Of a DNA stretch of 64,000 bases, positions 1 to 8,655 are shown one piece after another. The DNA is taken from assembly GCF_011170125.1 (NCBI RefSeq), contig NZ_BLLN01000005.1:744001-808000 (forward strand). Direction: 5' to 3'. Position numbers and translations under genes: made by a program. Under the pieces are notes generated by a model. That model did no database searches. It was not told the origin of the DNA and was given only the letters and a program-made list of their open reading frames with translations. Numbering within the stretch: the first letter of the stretch is position 1; every line of letters begins with the position of its first letter. This DNA is from Streptomyces diastaticus subsp. diastaticus (lineage in GTDB: Bacteria; Actinomycetota; Actinomycetes; Streptomycetales; Streptomycetaceae).

Positions 1-1112
1 CCGAGGATCATCGCGCCGGTGGCGCCGAGGGGGTGCCCGAGCGCGATGGCCCCGCCGTTGACGTTGACCTTGTCCAGGCTCAGCCCCATGTCCTTGACGA
101 AGCGCAGGACCACACCGGCGAACGCCTCGTTGATCTCGACGAGGTCGATGTCGTCGATGGTCAGCCCGGCCTTGGCGAGCGCCTTGCGGGTGGCCGGGGC
201 GGGGCCGGTGAGCATGATGGTGGGCTCCGAGCCGGAGACGGCGGCGGAGACGATCCGGGCGCGCGGCGTCAGGCCGTACCGCTCGCCGGTCTCGCGGTTG
301 CCGACGGCGACCAGGGAGGCGCCGTCCACGATGCCGGAGGAGTTGCCCGCGTGGTGGACGTGGTCGATCTTCTCCACCCAGTGGTACTTCTGGAGCGCCA
401 CGGCGTCGAAGCCGCCGAGGTCGCCGATGCCCGCGAAGGACGGCTTGAGGGCGGCGAGGGAGTCGGCGGTGGTGCCGGGCCGCAGGTGCTCGTCGTGGTC
501 GAGGACGGTCAGGCCGTTGCGGTCGCGGACGGGCACGACCGAGCGGGCGAACCGGCCCTCCTTCCAGGCGGTGGCGGCACGCTCCTGGGAGAGAGCGGCG
601 TACTCGTCCACGTCGCGGCGGCTGAAACCCTCGATGGTGGCGATGAGGTCGGCACCGATGCCCTGCGGGGCGAAGCCGGTCTCGAAGCTGGTCATCGGGT
701 CCATCGCCCAGGCGCCGCCGTCGGAGCCCATGGAGACACGGGACATCGACTCGACGCCGCCCGCGAGGACCAGGTCCTCCCAGCCCGAGCGGACCTTGGC
801 GGCGGCGAGGTTGACCGCTTCCAGACCCGAGGCGCAGAAGCGGTTCTCCTGGACGCCCGCGACGGTGTCCGGCAGCCCGGCGGCGATGGCCGCGATCCGG
901 GCGATGTCGGAGCCCTGGTCGCCGATGGGGCTGACCACGCCGAGGACGATGTCGTCGACGGCCGCCGGGTCGAGGTCGGGGAAGCGGGCGCGGATCTCGC
1001 GGATGAGGCCCACGACGAGGTCGATCGGCTTGGTGCCGTGCAGGGAGCCGTTGGCCTTGCCGCGACCGCGCGGGGTGCGGATCGCGTCGTAGACGTACGC
1101 TTCGGTGGTCAA
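1..1112 (-). CDS. Acetyl-CoA C-acyltransferase (thiolase), 3' end outside window
   Basis: Degradative-type thiolase that cleaves 3-ketoacyl-CoA to acetyl-CoA plus a shortened acyl-CoA, the last step of beta-oxidation. About 370 residues are visible. The nucleophile lies in [13 protein letters not shown] (Cys about residue 93), the C-terminal core shows EINEAF, and the HPLGATGA motif is cut by the window edge, so the last few dozen residues are missing. The start is a TTG preceded by GAAAGG at 8 nt; the reading [13 protein letters not shown] fits family N-termini. It is the third gene of a minus-strand operon, 38 bp behind the acyl-CoA dehydrogenase. Family identity is certain; the chain-length or branched-chain preference cannot be read from the sequence. 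Confidence 0.93.
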   Translation of the reverse strand, partial: MTTEAYVYDAIRTPRGRGKANGSLHGTKPIDLVVGLIREIRARFPDLDPAAVDDIVLGVVSPIGDQGSDIARIAAIAAGLPDTVAGVQENRFCASGLEAVNLAAAKVRSGWEDLVLAGGVESMSRVSMGSDGGAWAMDPMTSFETGFAPQGIGADLIATIEGFSRRDVDEYAALSQERAATAWKEGRFARSVVPVRDRNGLTVLDHDEHLRPGTTADSLAALKPSFAGIGDLGGFDAVALQKYHWVEKIDHVHHAGNSSGIVDGASLVAVGNRETGERYGLTPRARIVSAAVSGSEPTIMLTGPAPATRKALAKAGLTIDDIDLVEINEAFAGVVLRFVKDMGLSLDKVNVNGGAIALGHPLGATGAMIL

Positions 1113-1150
1113 GACTTGAGCCTTTCGGGGAGTGCGGAGCGGCGGGCCGG

Positions 1151-2293
<1,143 letters not shown>

Positions 2294-2377
2294 GCTCGGT
2301 GCCTCCTGGGCGCGGGGTCGCGGGTCGGTTCCCGCCGTGCGGGTCCGCGGGGGTGGGTGTGCTGCGGTGCCGGTACG

Positions 2378-3493
2378 TCAGCGGGCGCCCAGCCCCCAGT
2401 CGCGGGCCACCTCGGCGGTGTCGGCGCCGGGAAGCGCGGGGCCGGTGCGGACGGTGGTCGGGGTGGCGGAGAAGCGCGGGGCCGGGGCGGGCTGCACGCG
2501 GCCGTCGTGGGTGGTGAAGGTCTCCCGGGCGGCGAGGTGCGGGTGACCGGCTGCCTCGGCGAGGGAGAGGACGGGGGCGACGCAGGCGTCGGTGCCGGCG
2601 AACAGCTCGGTCCACTCCTCTCGGGTCCGGGTGGCGAAGCGGGCGGCGACCGTCTCGCGCAGCTCGTCCCAGCGGGCCAGGTCGCCCTGGCCGGGGGCGT
2701 CCTCGGGCAGGCCGAGGACGCGGGCGAACTCGGCGTAGAAACGGGGCTCCAGGGCGCCGACGGCCATGTGGCGGCCGTCGGCGGTGGTGTAGCAGCCGTA
2801 GAAGGGGGCGCCGCCGTCCAGGAGGTTGCCGCGGCGGCGGTCCTGCCAGGCTCCCGCCCCGAGCATCGCGTGGATCATCGTGGTGAGGTGGGCCGTGCCG
2901 TCCACGATGGCGGCGTCGACCACCTGGCCGGTGCCGTGGGCGCGGGCGTGGTGGAGGGCGGCGAGGACGCCGGTGACGAGGTAGAGGGAGCCGCCCGCGT
3001 AGTCGCCGACCAGGTTGGCGGGGACGGCCGGGGGTGCGTCGGGCTCGCCGACCAGGCCGAGGGCACCGGTGACGGCGATGTAGCCGATGTCGTGGCCGGC
3101 GCGGTCGGCCAGCGGTCCGTCCTGGCCCCAGCCGGTCATCCGGCCGTAGACGAGACGGGGATTGCGCTCCAGGCACGCGCCGGGGCCGACGCCGAGCCGT
3201 TCGGCGACGCCGGGGCGGTACCCCTCCACGAGGATGTCGGCGCGCTCCACCAGTTCCAGGACCCGGGCGGCGCCGTCCTCGGTCTTGAGGTCGACCAGGA
3301 CGGAGCGCTTGTTGCGGTTGGTGAGGTCCTGCGCCGGGTCGAGGCCGAGGCCGGGGCCGCCGGGGCGGTCCACGCGGACCACGTCGGCGCCGAGGTCGGC
3401 GAGGAGCATCGCGGCGAACGGGCCGGGGCCGATGCCCGCCAGTTCCACCACCCGCACGCCGTGCAGGGGGCCCGTCGTGGCCGTGTCCGTCAT
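2378..3493 (-). CDS. Alpha-methylacyl-CoA racemase (CaiB/BaiF family)
   Basis: CoA-transferase family III fold protein, 371 residues. It carries the residues used by alpha-methylacyl-CoA racemases: His134 in GHDIGY, Asp164 in VGDYAGG and Glu249 in GALEPRFY, matching the His/Asp/Glu trio described for the Mycobacterium enzyme. These enzymes epimerise 2-methylacyl-CoAs so that only the S form reaches acyl-CoA dehydrogenase, which fits the two genes downstream. ATG at 3493 is chosen over an in-frame upstream TTG because MTDTA aligns with family starts, a GGGGAAG site precedes it, and the upstream codons lie in a dyad-rich promoter. First gene of the operon. Confidence 0.9.
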   Translation of the reverse strand: MTDTATTGPLHGVRVVELAGIGPGPFAAMLLADLGADVVRVDRPGGPGLGLDPAQDLTNRNKRSVLVDLKTEDGAARVLELVERADILVEGYRPGVAERLGVGPGACLERNPRLVYGRMTGWGQDGPLADRAGHDIGYIAVTGALGLVGEPDAPPAVPANLVGDYAGGSLYLVTGVLAALHHARAHGTGQVVDAAIVDGTAHLTTMIHAMLGAGAWQDRRRGNLLDGGAPFYGCYTTADGRHMAVGALEPRFYAEFARVLGLPEDAPGQGDLARWDELRETVAARFATRTREEWTELFAGTDACVAPVLSLAEAAGHPHLAARETFTTHDGRVQPAPAPRFSATPTTVRTGPALPGADTAEVARDWGLGAR

Positions 3494-3520
3494 GTCTTCC
3501 CCGCTCCGTCGCGCGCCGAC

Positions 3521-3556
3521 CTTGTGACACAACTGATGTAACAGTGTTGATGTTAT
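3521..3556. promoter_or_regulatory. Dyad-rich promoter/operator of the beta-oxidation operon
   Basis: AT-rich island immediately upstream of the racemase gene. It contains the perfect 11-bp palindrome TTGTGACACAA (3522-3532) and a TAACA-N7-TGTTA inverted repeat (3539-3555), together with a repeated TGATGT(A/T)A element. Such dyads are typical of TetR- or GntR-type repressors of fatty-acid genes. No cognate regulator gene lies nearby, so the binding protein is unknown. Confidence 0.45.
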
Positions 3557-3771
3557 GGACAGGGGGCCCGGCCCACAAGCCCCTGGAAAGCACCCTCGGC
3601 GCCGTCTCGTGGCCTGGGGCGCGGGGGGGTGGTCCCAGGCGTCGTGGCAAGGCTCCCCCGCCCGGCCGGGGGGAGGCGGCCTCGGACGCCGGCGGAGGTG
3701 GGCGCGGTCCGCTGCCGCCGTCCCGGTCGCGGGGGCCCCGGTGCGCCGGCCGGGCTTGGGCCGGTGGGTTC

Positions 3772-3777
3772 TACGCT
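3772..3777 (+). promoter_or_regulatory. Predicted leaderless promoter -10 (TACGCT)
   Basis: TACGCT ends 6 nt before the ATG of the DUF523 gene, which would place the transcript start at or next to the initiation codon. No Shine-Dalgarno sequence is present. Confidence 0.45.
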
Positions 3778-3783
3778 GGCCTC

Positions 3784-4251
3784 ATGAGTGACGAGCGTGC
3801 CGTTCCGCCGGTTCTGGTCAGTGCCTGCCTGCGGGGTGTGCCCTGTCGGTTCGACGGGCGGGACAAGGCGGCCGGAGGGCTCGACGCGCAGTTGGCGGGG
3901 CGGCGGGTGGTGGCGTTCTGCCCGGAGCAGGCGGGTGGGCTGGCGACGCCCCGGGCGGCGGCGGAGCTGGTCGGGGGCGACGGGCACGCGGTGCTGGAGG
4001 GGCGGGCCCGGGTCGTGGACGTCACGGGGGCGGATGTCACCGAGGCGTTCGTGGCGGGGGCCCGGCGGGCGCTCGACGCCGCCCGCCGGACGGGGTGCAC
4101 GGAGGCCGTGCTGATGCCCCGGAGCCCTTCCTGCGGGCGGGGAGAGGTGTACGACGGGGAGTTCCGTGGCGCGCTGGTGCCGGGCGACGGGGTGACGGCG
4201 GCGCTGCTGGAGCGGAACGGGATCGCGGTGCGGCGGGCGCCCGGAGTGTGA
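3784..4251 (+). CDS. DUF523 family protein
   Basis: Soluble protein of 155 residues belonging to the DUF523 family, of unknown biochemical role. Family marks are the N-terminal CLRGVPCRFDG with two cysteines, FCPEQAGGLATPR, AELVGGDG, DVTEAFVAGA and SPSCGRGEVYDG near residue 115, with GVTAALLERNGI close to the C-terminus. The conserved cysteines suggest metal or sulfur chemistry, but this is inference. The ATG start follows a TACGCT promoter element by 6 nt. Convergent with the endonuclease V gene, with only 13 bp between the stop codons. No function should be assigned beyond the family. Confidence 0.85.
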   Translation: MSDERAVPPVLVSACLRGVPCRFDGRDKAAGGLDAQLAGRRVVAFCPEQAGGLATPRAAAELVGGDGHAVLEGRARVVDVTGADVTEAFVAGARRALDAARRTGCTEAVLMPRSPSCGRGEVYDGEFRGALVPGDGVTAALLERNGIAVRRAPGV

Positions 4252-4264
4252 GGCGGCCGGGCGC

Positions 4265-4990
4265 TCAGCCCCGCCCCGCTCCCTCGCCGAGGGCCGCCCT
4301 CAGCGCGGCACGGCACAGGGCGTCGGCCCGGCGGGTCGTCTCGGGGAGCCGGTAGGCCGGTGCGAGGCGCAGGGTGTGGGCGACGGCCCGGTCCAGGGGG
4401 ACGCCGTGGCCGGCGGAGACGTAGACGGGTCTGACCCCCGCGCGGGTGCGGAGGGCCCGGCCGACCTCCTCGGCGCCGTCGGTGAGCGGGGTCTGGTCCC
4501 CGCGCCGGTCGCCCGGTGCCGGGTGGGTGAAGGTGAACGGGTTCTTGGCGACGCCGATGCTCGGCAGCCCGGTCAGCACTCCCAGGTGGCTGGCGAGCCC
4601 GAACCGGCGCGGGTGGGCCACGCCGTAGCCGTCGCAGACGACCAGGCCGGGCGGGGTGGCCAGGGCGGCCAGGGCCGTGAGGACGGCGGGCAGTTCGCGG
4701 AAGGCGAGGAGCCCGGGGACGTACGGGAAGGGGACCGGCCCGACGGCGGTGGCCTCCTCGACCGGCTCCAGGGTGGCCGCGTCCAGGACGACGGCGGCCG
4801 CGGCGACCAGGCCGCGCCCGTCGTCGTAGGCCACGTCGACGCCGGCGGCGGTGCCGGTGCCCGGCTCGGGGCCGGGACCGGTGAGGTCGACGCGGGCTCG
4901 CAGGGTGTCCTGCACGGCGCGGGCCCCGGCCTCGGTGGTGGGCCAGTCGGCGGGGACGGTGACGGCTGCGGGGGCGGGTCGGGCGCGCAT
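4265..4990 (-). CDS. nfi: Endonuclease V (deoxyinosine 3'-endonuclease)
   Basis: Repair nuclease of 241 residues that nicks DNA one nucleotide 3' of deoxyinosine. Diagnostic motifs are GVDVAY (metal-binding Asp52), PFPYVPGLLAFRE with Glu99 and the wedge PYVPG, CDGYGVAHPRRFGLASHLG with Asp120 and His126, and GLPSIGVAKNPF. Length is close to other Nfi proteins. The ATG at 4990 is preceded by TAGCCT eight bases upstream and no clear Shine-Dalgarno site, so translation may be leaderless. It is divergent from the Nudix gene across 61 bp; the two could form a nucleotide-damage pair, but that link is only positional. Confidence 0.92.
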   Translation of the reverse strand: MRARPAPAAVTVPADWPTTEAGARAVQDTLRARVDLTGPGPEPGTGTAAGVDVAYDDGRGLVAAAAVVLDAATLEPVEEATAVGPVPFPYVPGLLAFRELPAVLTALAALATPPGLVVCDGYGVAHPRRFGLASHLGVLTGLPSIGVAKNPFTFTHPAPGDRRGDQTPLTDGAEEVGRALRTRAGVRPVYVSAGHGVPLDRAVAHTLRLAPAYRLPETTRRADALCRAALRAALGEGAGRG

Positions 4991-4998
4991 GGGCGGTG

Positions 4999-5004
4999 AG
5001 GCTA
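4999..5004 (-). promoter_or_regulatory. nfi: Predicted leaderless promoter -10 of nfi (TAGCCT)
   Basis: On the minus strand TAGCCT lies 8 nt before the nfi ATG, without a ribosome binding site in between. Confidence 0.35.
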
Positions 5005-5039
5005 CGCGTTCCGGGCGCGCGAGGTGGCGGCGGGTCGGC

Positions 5040-5045
5040 CAGACT
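5040..5045 (+). promoter_or_regulatory. Predicted leaderless promoter -10 of the Nudix gene (CAGACT)
   Basis: CAGACT is followed by 6 nt and the ATG. The same hexamer and spacing recur before ligC at 30510. Confidence 0.35.
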
Positions 5046-5051
5046 GGGCGG

Positions 5052-5540
5052 ATGGGAGGACGGCGCAGCGCGGGTCTGCTGCTGTACCGGCGGGTGCCGG
5101 ACGGCGTCGAGGTCCTGCTCGGGCACATGGGCGGCCCGTACTGGGCGCGCCAGGACACCGGCGCGTGGACCGTGCCGAAGGGCGAGTACGGCGAGGGCGA
5201 GGACGCCTGGCACGCGGCGCGGCGGGAGTTCCGCGAGGAGCTGGGCCTGGCGCCGCCGGAGGGACGGGTGCGGGAGCTGGGCGAGGTACGGCAGAGCGGG
5301 GGGAAGACGGTCACGGCCTGGGCGGTGGAGGCCGGCCTCGACCCGGCGGCCGTGGTGCCGGGGACGTTCACGATGGAGTGGCCGCGCGGCTCGGGCCGTA
5401 CCCGGGAGTTCCCGGAGCTGGACCGGGTGGCGTGGTGGCCGCCGGGACGGGCGCGGGCACTGCTGGTGGTGGCGCAGCGGGCCTTCGTGGAGCGGCTGGT
5501 GGCGGGGCTGGCCGAGGAGGAGGGCGTGACCGGGGTGTAG
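5052..5540 (+). CDS. Nudix hydrolase
   Basis: Protein of 162 residues with a perfect Nudix box GX5EX7REUXEEXGU at residues 44-66 (G44, E50, REFREELGL), which binds Mg2+ and hydrolyses nucleoside diphosphates linked to another group X. The N-terminal RRSAGLLLYRR and central TGAWTVPKGEYGEGE are typical of the ADP-ribose/NUDT2-like bacterial proteins, and EWPRGSGRTREFPELDR near residue 120 is a common C-terminal block of this group. Starts at an ATG placed 6 nt after a CAGACT -10 element. The substrate cannot be told from the sequence; a diadenosine polyphosphate or damaged nucleotide is plausible. Confidence 0.9.
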   Translation: MGGRRSAGLLLYRRVPDGVEVLLGHMGGPYWARQDTGAWTVPKGEYGEGEDAWHAARREFREELGLAPPEGRVRELGEVRQSGGKTVTAWAVEAGLDPAAVVPGTFTMEWPRGSGRTREFPELDRVAWWPPGRARALLVVAQRAFVERLVAGLAEEEGVTGV

Positions 5541-5684
5541 GCGGCCGGGGCGGGGGCACGGGGCTGGGCGGGGGCCGCGGTGCGCGGTCCCCGCGTCCGT
5601 TTGCGGGGTGCGTGGGCGGGCGGCAGGTTGGTAGGGACGTACGCCGCGCCCAGACCGCGGCGTACCGGAGCGAGAGGTGTGGGC

Positions 5685-7079
5685 ATGGCGATCGCGACGG
5701 TGAATCCGGCGACCGGGGAGACCCTGCGGACGTTCGAGGCGCTGACGTCCGAGGAGATCGAGAAGCGGCTGGTGCGGGCGGAGGAGGCGTACCGCGAGCA
5801 CCGGCTGACCTCCTTCGCGGACCGGTCGCGGCTGCTGCGCCGGGCGGCGGAGCTGCTGGAGGAGGACACACCGGAGATCGCCCGCACCATGACCCTGGAG
5901 ATGGGCAAGACGGTGGGCTCCGCCCGGGCGGAGGCGGCCAAGTGCGTGAAGGCGATGCGCTGGTACGCCGACCGGGCGGAGTCGCTGCTCGCCGACGAGC
6001 ACCCAAAGCAGGCGGACGTCGAGGACTCGGGCGCCGCGCGGGCCCGGGTGGTGTACCGGCCGCTGGGCCCCGTGCTGGCGGTGATGCCGTGGAACTTCCC
6101 GCTGTGGCAGGTGATCCGTTTCGCCGCGCCCGCGCTGATGGCGGGCAACGTGGGGTTGCTGAAGCACGCCTCGAACGTGCCGCAGACCGCCCTGTACCTG
6201 GAGAGCCTCTTCCGCCGCGCCGGGTACCCGGAGGGCTGCTTCCAGACGCTGCTGGTCGGCTCCGGCGCGATCGAGGGGATCCTGCGGGACCCGCGGGTGG
6301 TGGCGGCGACGCTGACCGGCAGCGAGCCGGCCGGGCGCTCGGTGGCCTCGGTGGCGGGCGACGAGATCAAGAAGACGGTGCTGGAGCTGGGCGGCAGCGA
6401 CCCGTACCTGGTGCTGCCCTCGGCCGACGTCGAGCGCGCGGCGAAGACCGCGGTGACGGCACGGGTGCAGAACAACGGCCAGTCCTGCATCGCCGCCAAG
6501 CGGTTCATCGTGCACACCGAGGTGTACGACGTGTTCACCCAGCGGTTCACGGAGGCGATGCGGGCGCTCAGGGTGGGCGACCCGATGGACGACACCACCG
6601 AGGTGGGCCCGCTCTCCAGCGAGCGGGGCCGCAGCGACCTGGCCGAGCTGGTGGACGACGCGGTGGAGCGCGGCGCGGCGGTGCTGTGCGGCGGCGGCCG
6701 CCCCGAGGGGTACGAGGACCGGGGCTGGTTCTACGCGCCCACGGTGCTGGCCGGGGTGGACGCGACGATGCGCGTCCACCGGGAGGAGGCGTTCGGCCCG
6801 GTGGCGACGGTGTACCGGGTGGCCGGCCTGGACGAGGCGGTGGAACTGGCCAACGACACCTCCTTCGGCCTGAGTTCCAACGTCTGGACCCGCGACCGGC
6901 ACGACATCGACCGCTGTGTGCGGGACCTGGAGGCGGGCGGCGTCTTCGTCAACGGCATGACGGCATCGCACCCCGCCCTCCCGTTCGGCGGCGTCAAGCG
7001 CTCCGGGTACGGCCGGGAGCTGGCCGCCGAGGGCATCCGCGAGTTCTGCAACGTGACGACGGTGTGGGAGGCGGACTGA
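5685..7079 (+). CDS. gabD1: NAD(P)-dependent succinate-semialdehyde dehydrogenase, GabD1 type
   Basis: Aldehyde dehydrogenase of 464 residues that oxidises succinate semialdehyde to succinate, linking GABA or 2-oxoglutarate breakdown to the TCA cycle. The N-terminus AIATVNPATGETLRTF and long blocks such as VMPWNFPLWQVIRFAAPALMAG and NNGQSCIAAKRFIVH match the mycobacterial GabD1 group as remembered. Catalytic Cys is residue 268 in GQSC, the general-base Glu is in VLELGGSDPYLV, and the cofactor loop GSEPAGRSV is intact. GAGAGG precedes the ATG. Monocistronic, ending in a long perfect hairpin. No GABA transaminase or 2-oxoglutarate decarboxylase gene is adjacent. Confidence 0.9.
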   Translation: MAIATVNPATGETLRTFEALTSEEIEKRLVRAEEAYREHRLTSFADRSRLLRRAAELLEEDTPEIARTMTLEMGKTVGSARAEAAKCVKAMRWYADRAESLLADEHPKQADVEDSGAARARVVYRPLGPVLAVMPWNFPLWQVIRFAAPALMAGNVGLLKHASNVPQTALYLESLFRRAGYPEGCFQTLLVGSGAIEGILRDPRVVAATLTGSEPAGRSVASVAGDEIKKTVLELGGSDPYLVLPSADVERAAKTAVTARVQNNGQSCIAAKRFIVHTEVYDVFTQRFTEAMRALRVGDPMDDTTEVGPLSSERGRSDLAELVDDAVERGAAVLCGGGRPEGYEDRGWFYAPTVLAGVDATMRVHREEAFGPVATVYRVAGLDEAVELANDTSFGLSSNVWTRDRHDIDRCVRDLEAGGVFVNGMTASHPALPFGGVKRSGYGRELAAEGIREFCNVTTVWEAD

Positions 7080-7094
7080 GCCGGCCCGTGCCTT

Positions 7095-7147
7095 GCACGA
7101 AAGGGGTGCCTCCCGTCCGCTGCGGACGGGAGGCACCCCTTTCGTGC
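7095..7147. terminator. Perfect 26-bp stem terminator after gabD1
   Basis: The arms 7095-7120 and 7122-7147 are exact reverse complements with one central base, so the physical loop is a few nucleotides. There is no T-run, as is common for actinobacterial terminators. Symmetric, so it could work in both directions. Confidence 0.8.
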
Positions 7148-8037
7148 GCGGCGCGGCGGAGCGTCACCCCTCCCCCGGTGGCGGGGGCCGCCCCGGCGCC
7201 TACCGGGGGCGCGGCGATCCGGCCGTGGCCGCGGACCGGGCCGCCGTCGCCGGTGTCCACGCGGGCGCTGTCGAGGCCGCCCGTCGGATCGACGCCGGCG
7301 GTCCCGGCCGGCGGGAACGGGGTCTCGCGGCGCGCCGGGTCCCGGCGGGTCTCACGACCCGCTTCTGTACGAGGACGGCGCCGGCCGGGATGAGCGCGCC
7401 GAAGGCCGGCGTCACGATCAGGCCGGGACGGAGCCACCGCCGCCGGCCGGCCGTGGGCCCGCGGCAAGGGGCGCGGTTCCTCGGGAGTGCCGGCCTGATG
7501 GAGCCAGGCGTGCTGCCCGGGGTCGGCGAGCAGCCGGGCGAGGGCCGCCATGGCGTCGGCGTGGGCCGCGCTGACCTGCGCGGCGAGGGCGACGGCCAGG
7601 TCCACGGGAGCGCCGGCGTCGTGCCCCGCCACGACCGGCCCGGCCGTCCGCGCCGTGCCGATGCGGCGGACGGCGGGCGGAGGGCGGGGCGGGGGACGCG
7701 CCTGGGCGAAGGCGAAGCCGGGCGCGACCGTGACGTACGGACCCCCGCGACCACGTTCGGGTCCATCTCGTCCGTGTACGCGCGCGTGGTCGTGCCGTCC
7801 GTCACCAGGAGGTCGTCCGTTCCGCTCGGACGGGGCGCGCCAGTCGCGGACGGGGGCGCCCCGCTCCGGGACCGCACCGTGGCCGGACCGCCTCCGGACG
7901 CAAGAGCACACCGGGTGCCGCCACGCCCCGAGACCGGCCTGCGGGCGCCCGGGAGGCTGTGCGGTGGCCGGGTCCGGAGCGGGCGTGGGAAGGTCCGGGG
8001 TCGGCTAGGGTGAGCGTTTCGGTCGAGCGGGACAGGG
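7148..8037. other. 890-bp stretch without an intact gene
   Basis: No open frame here has a convincing start, ribosome binding site and continuous protein-like composition. The third-position GC signal breaks between frames. On the minus strand between about 7340 and 7830, protein-like segments appear in alternating frames (see the separate pseudogene entry). The last 100 bases before 8038 probably hold the promoter of the small membrane protein, but no clear hexamers were identified. Confidence 0.5.
7340..7830 (-). pseudogene. Possible decayed gene of unknown function
   Basis: Minus-strand translation shows ordinary protein segments split over two frames: DLLVTDGTTTRAYTDEMDPN (encoded near 7760-7825), then in another frame VDLAVALAAQVSAAHADAMA and LARLLADPGQHAWLHQAG (near 7490-7620), then again in the first frame LIVTPAFGALIPAGAVLVQK (near 7370-7430). 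The pattern fits an old gene with at least two frameshifts. I do not recognise the family, and chance composition in GC-rich DNA is a real alternative. Confidence 0.25.
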
Positions 8038-8514
8038 GTGGAGCAGATGGCGGAGCGGTCGGCGCGCCGCCGCGTCCCGGTGCCCCCGTCCCCCACCGCC
8101 TCCCGGCTGGTGCTGGCGCTGGTCTGCGCCGTGTGGACGGTGATCCTCGCGGTGGCGGGCGCCTCGGTCGGCCTCCCGGGGCAGCAGCCCGCCGCCGGTG
8201 CTGCCGCCGCCGGGTTCGAGCGGGCCCTCCCGGCGCCGCCCGGGGTGCACACCCCGCCGTGGGTGCGGGTGCACGCGCCCACCCGCGAGCGGGCCGACGG
8301 ACACACGGGGGGCGACGCCGAACTCGCCCCCGCCGCCCCGCCCGGCCCCGGCGAGGCCGCACTACTCACCCTCGCCTCGCTTCCGTCCGCCGGTCCCCGG
8401 CAGGCGGCCCGGCCCGGCCGTCTGCTGGACCGGCCGCGCCAGGAGCGGGCCCCGCCCGCCGCCGTACCCGGGCCCTGGTCGGCCCGGGGCCCGCCCTCCC
8501 CGCGGAGCAGTTGA
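8038..8514 (+). CDS. Small membrane-anchored protein of unknown function
   Basis: 158 residues. One hydrophobic segment at about 21-43 (LVLALVCAVWTVILAVAGAS) follows a basic N-terminus, giving an anchor with the rest outside the cell. The remainder is rich in Pro, Ala, Gly and Arg, without a recognisable domain. GTG at 8038 or ATG at 8047 could be the start; GGTGGAG lies just before the ATG at a short distance. It precedes the fused secDF gene by about 140 bp on the same strand. I do not recognise the family; the codon-position bias supports coding in the first two thirds, less so in the low-complexity tail. Confidence 0.5.
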   Translation: MEQMAERSARRRVPVPPSPTASRLVLALVCAVWTVILAVAGASVGLPGQQPAAGAAAAGFERALPAPPGVHTPPWVRVHAPTRERADGHTGGDAELAPAAPPGPGEAALLTLASLPSAGPRQAARPGRLLDRPRQERAPPAAVPGPWSARGPPSPRSS

Positions 8515-8655
8515 CGCCCCGGCGCCGCCCGGGCCCTGTACCCCAGGTACGCGGGCTCGCCGGAAGTGTGCCGTCCCGCCGTTGACCGAGCTTCCCGCGC
8601 ACCCGGCCAAGGACCGCTGTGTCCCCGGGCGGTGCGGGCCGTCCGTGGAGTCCCC

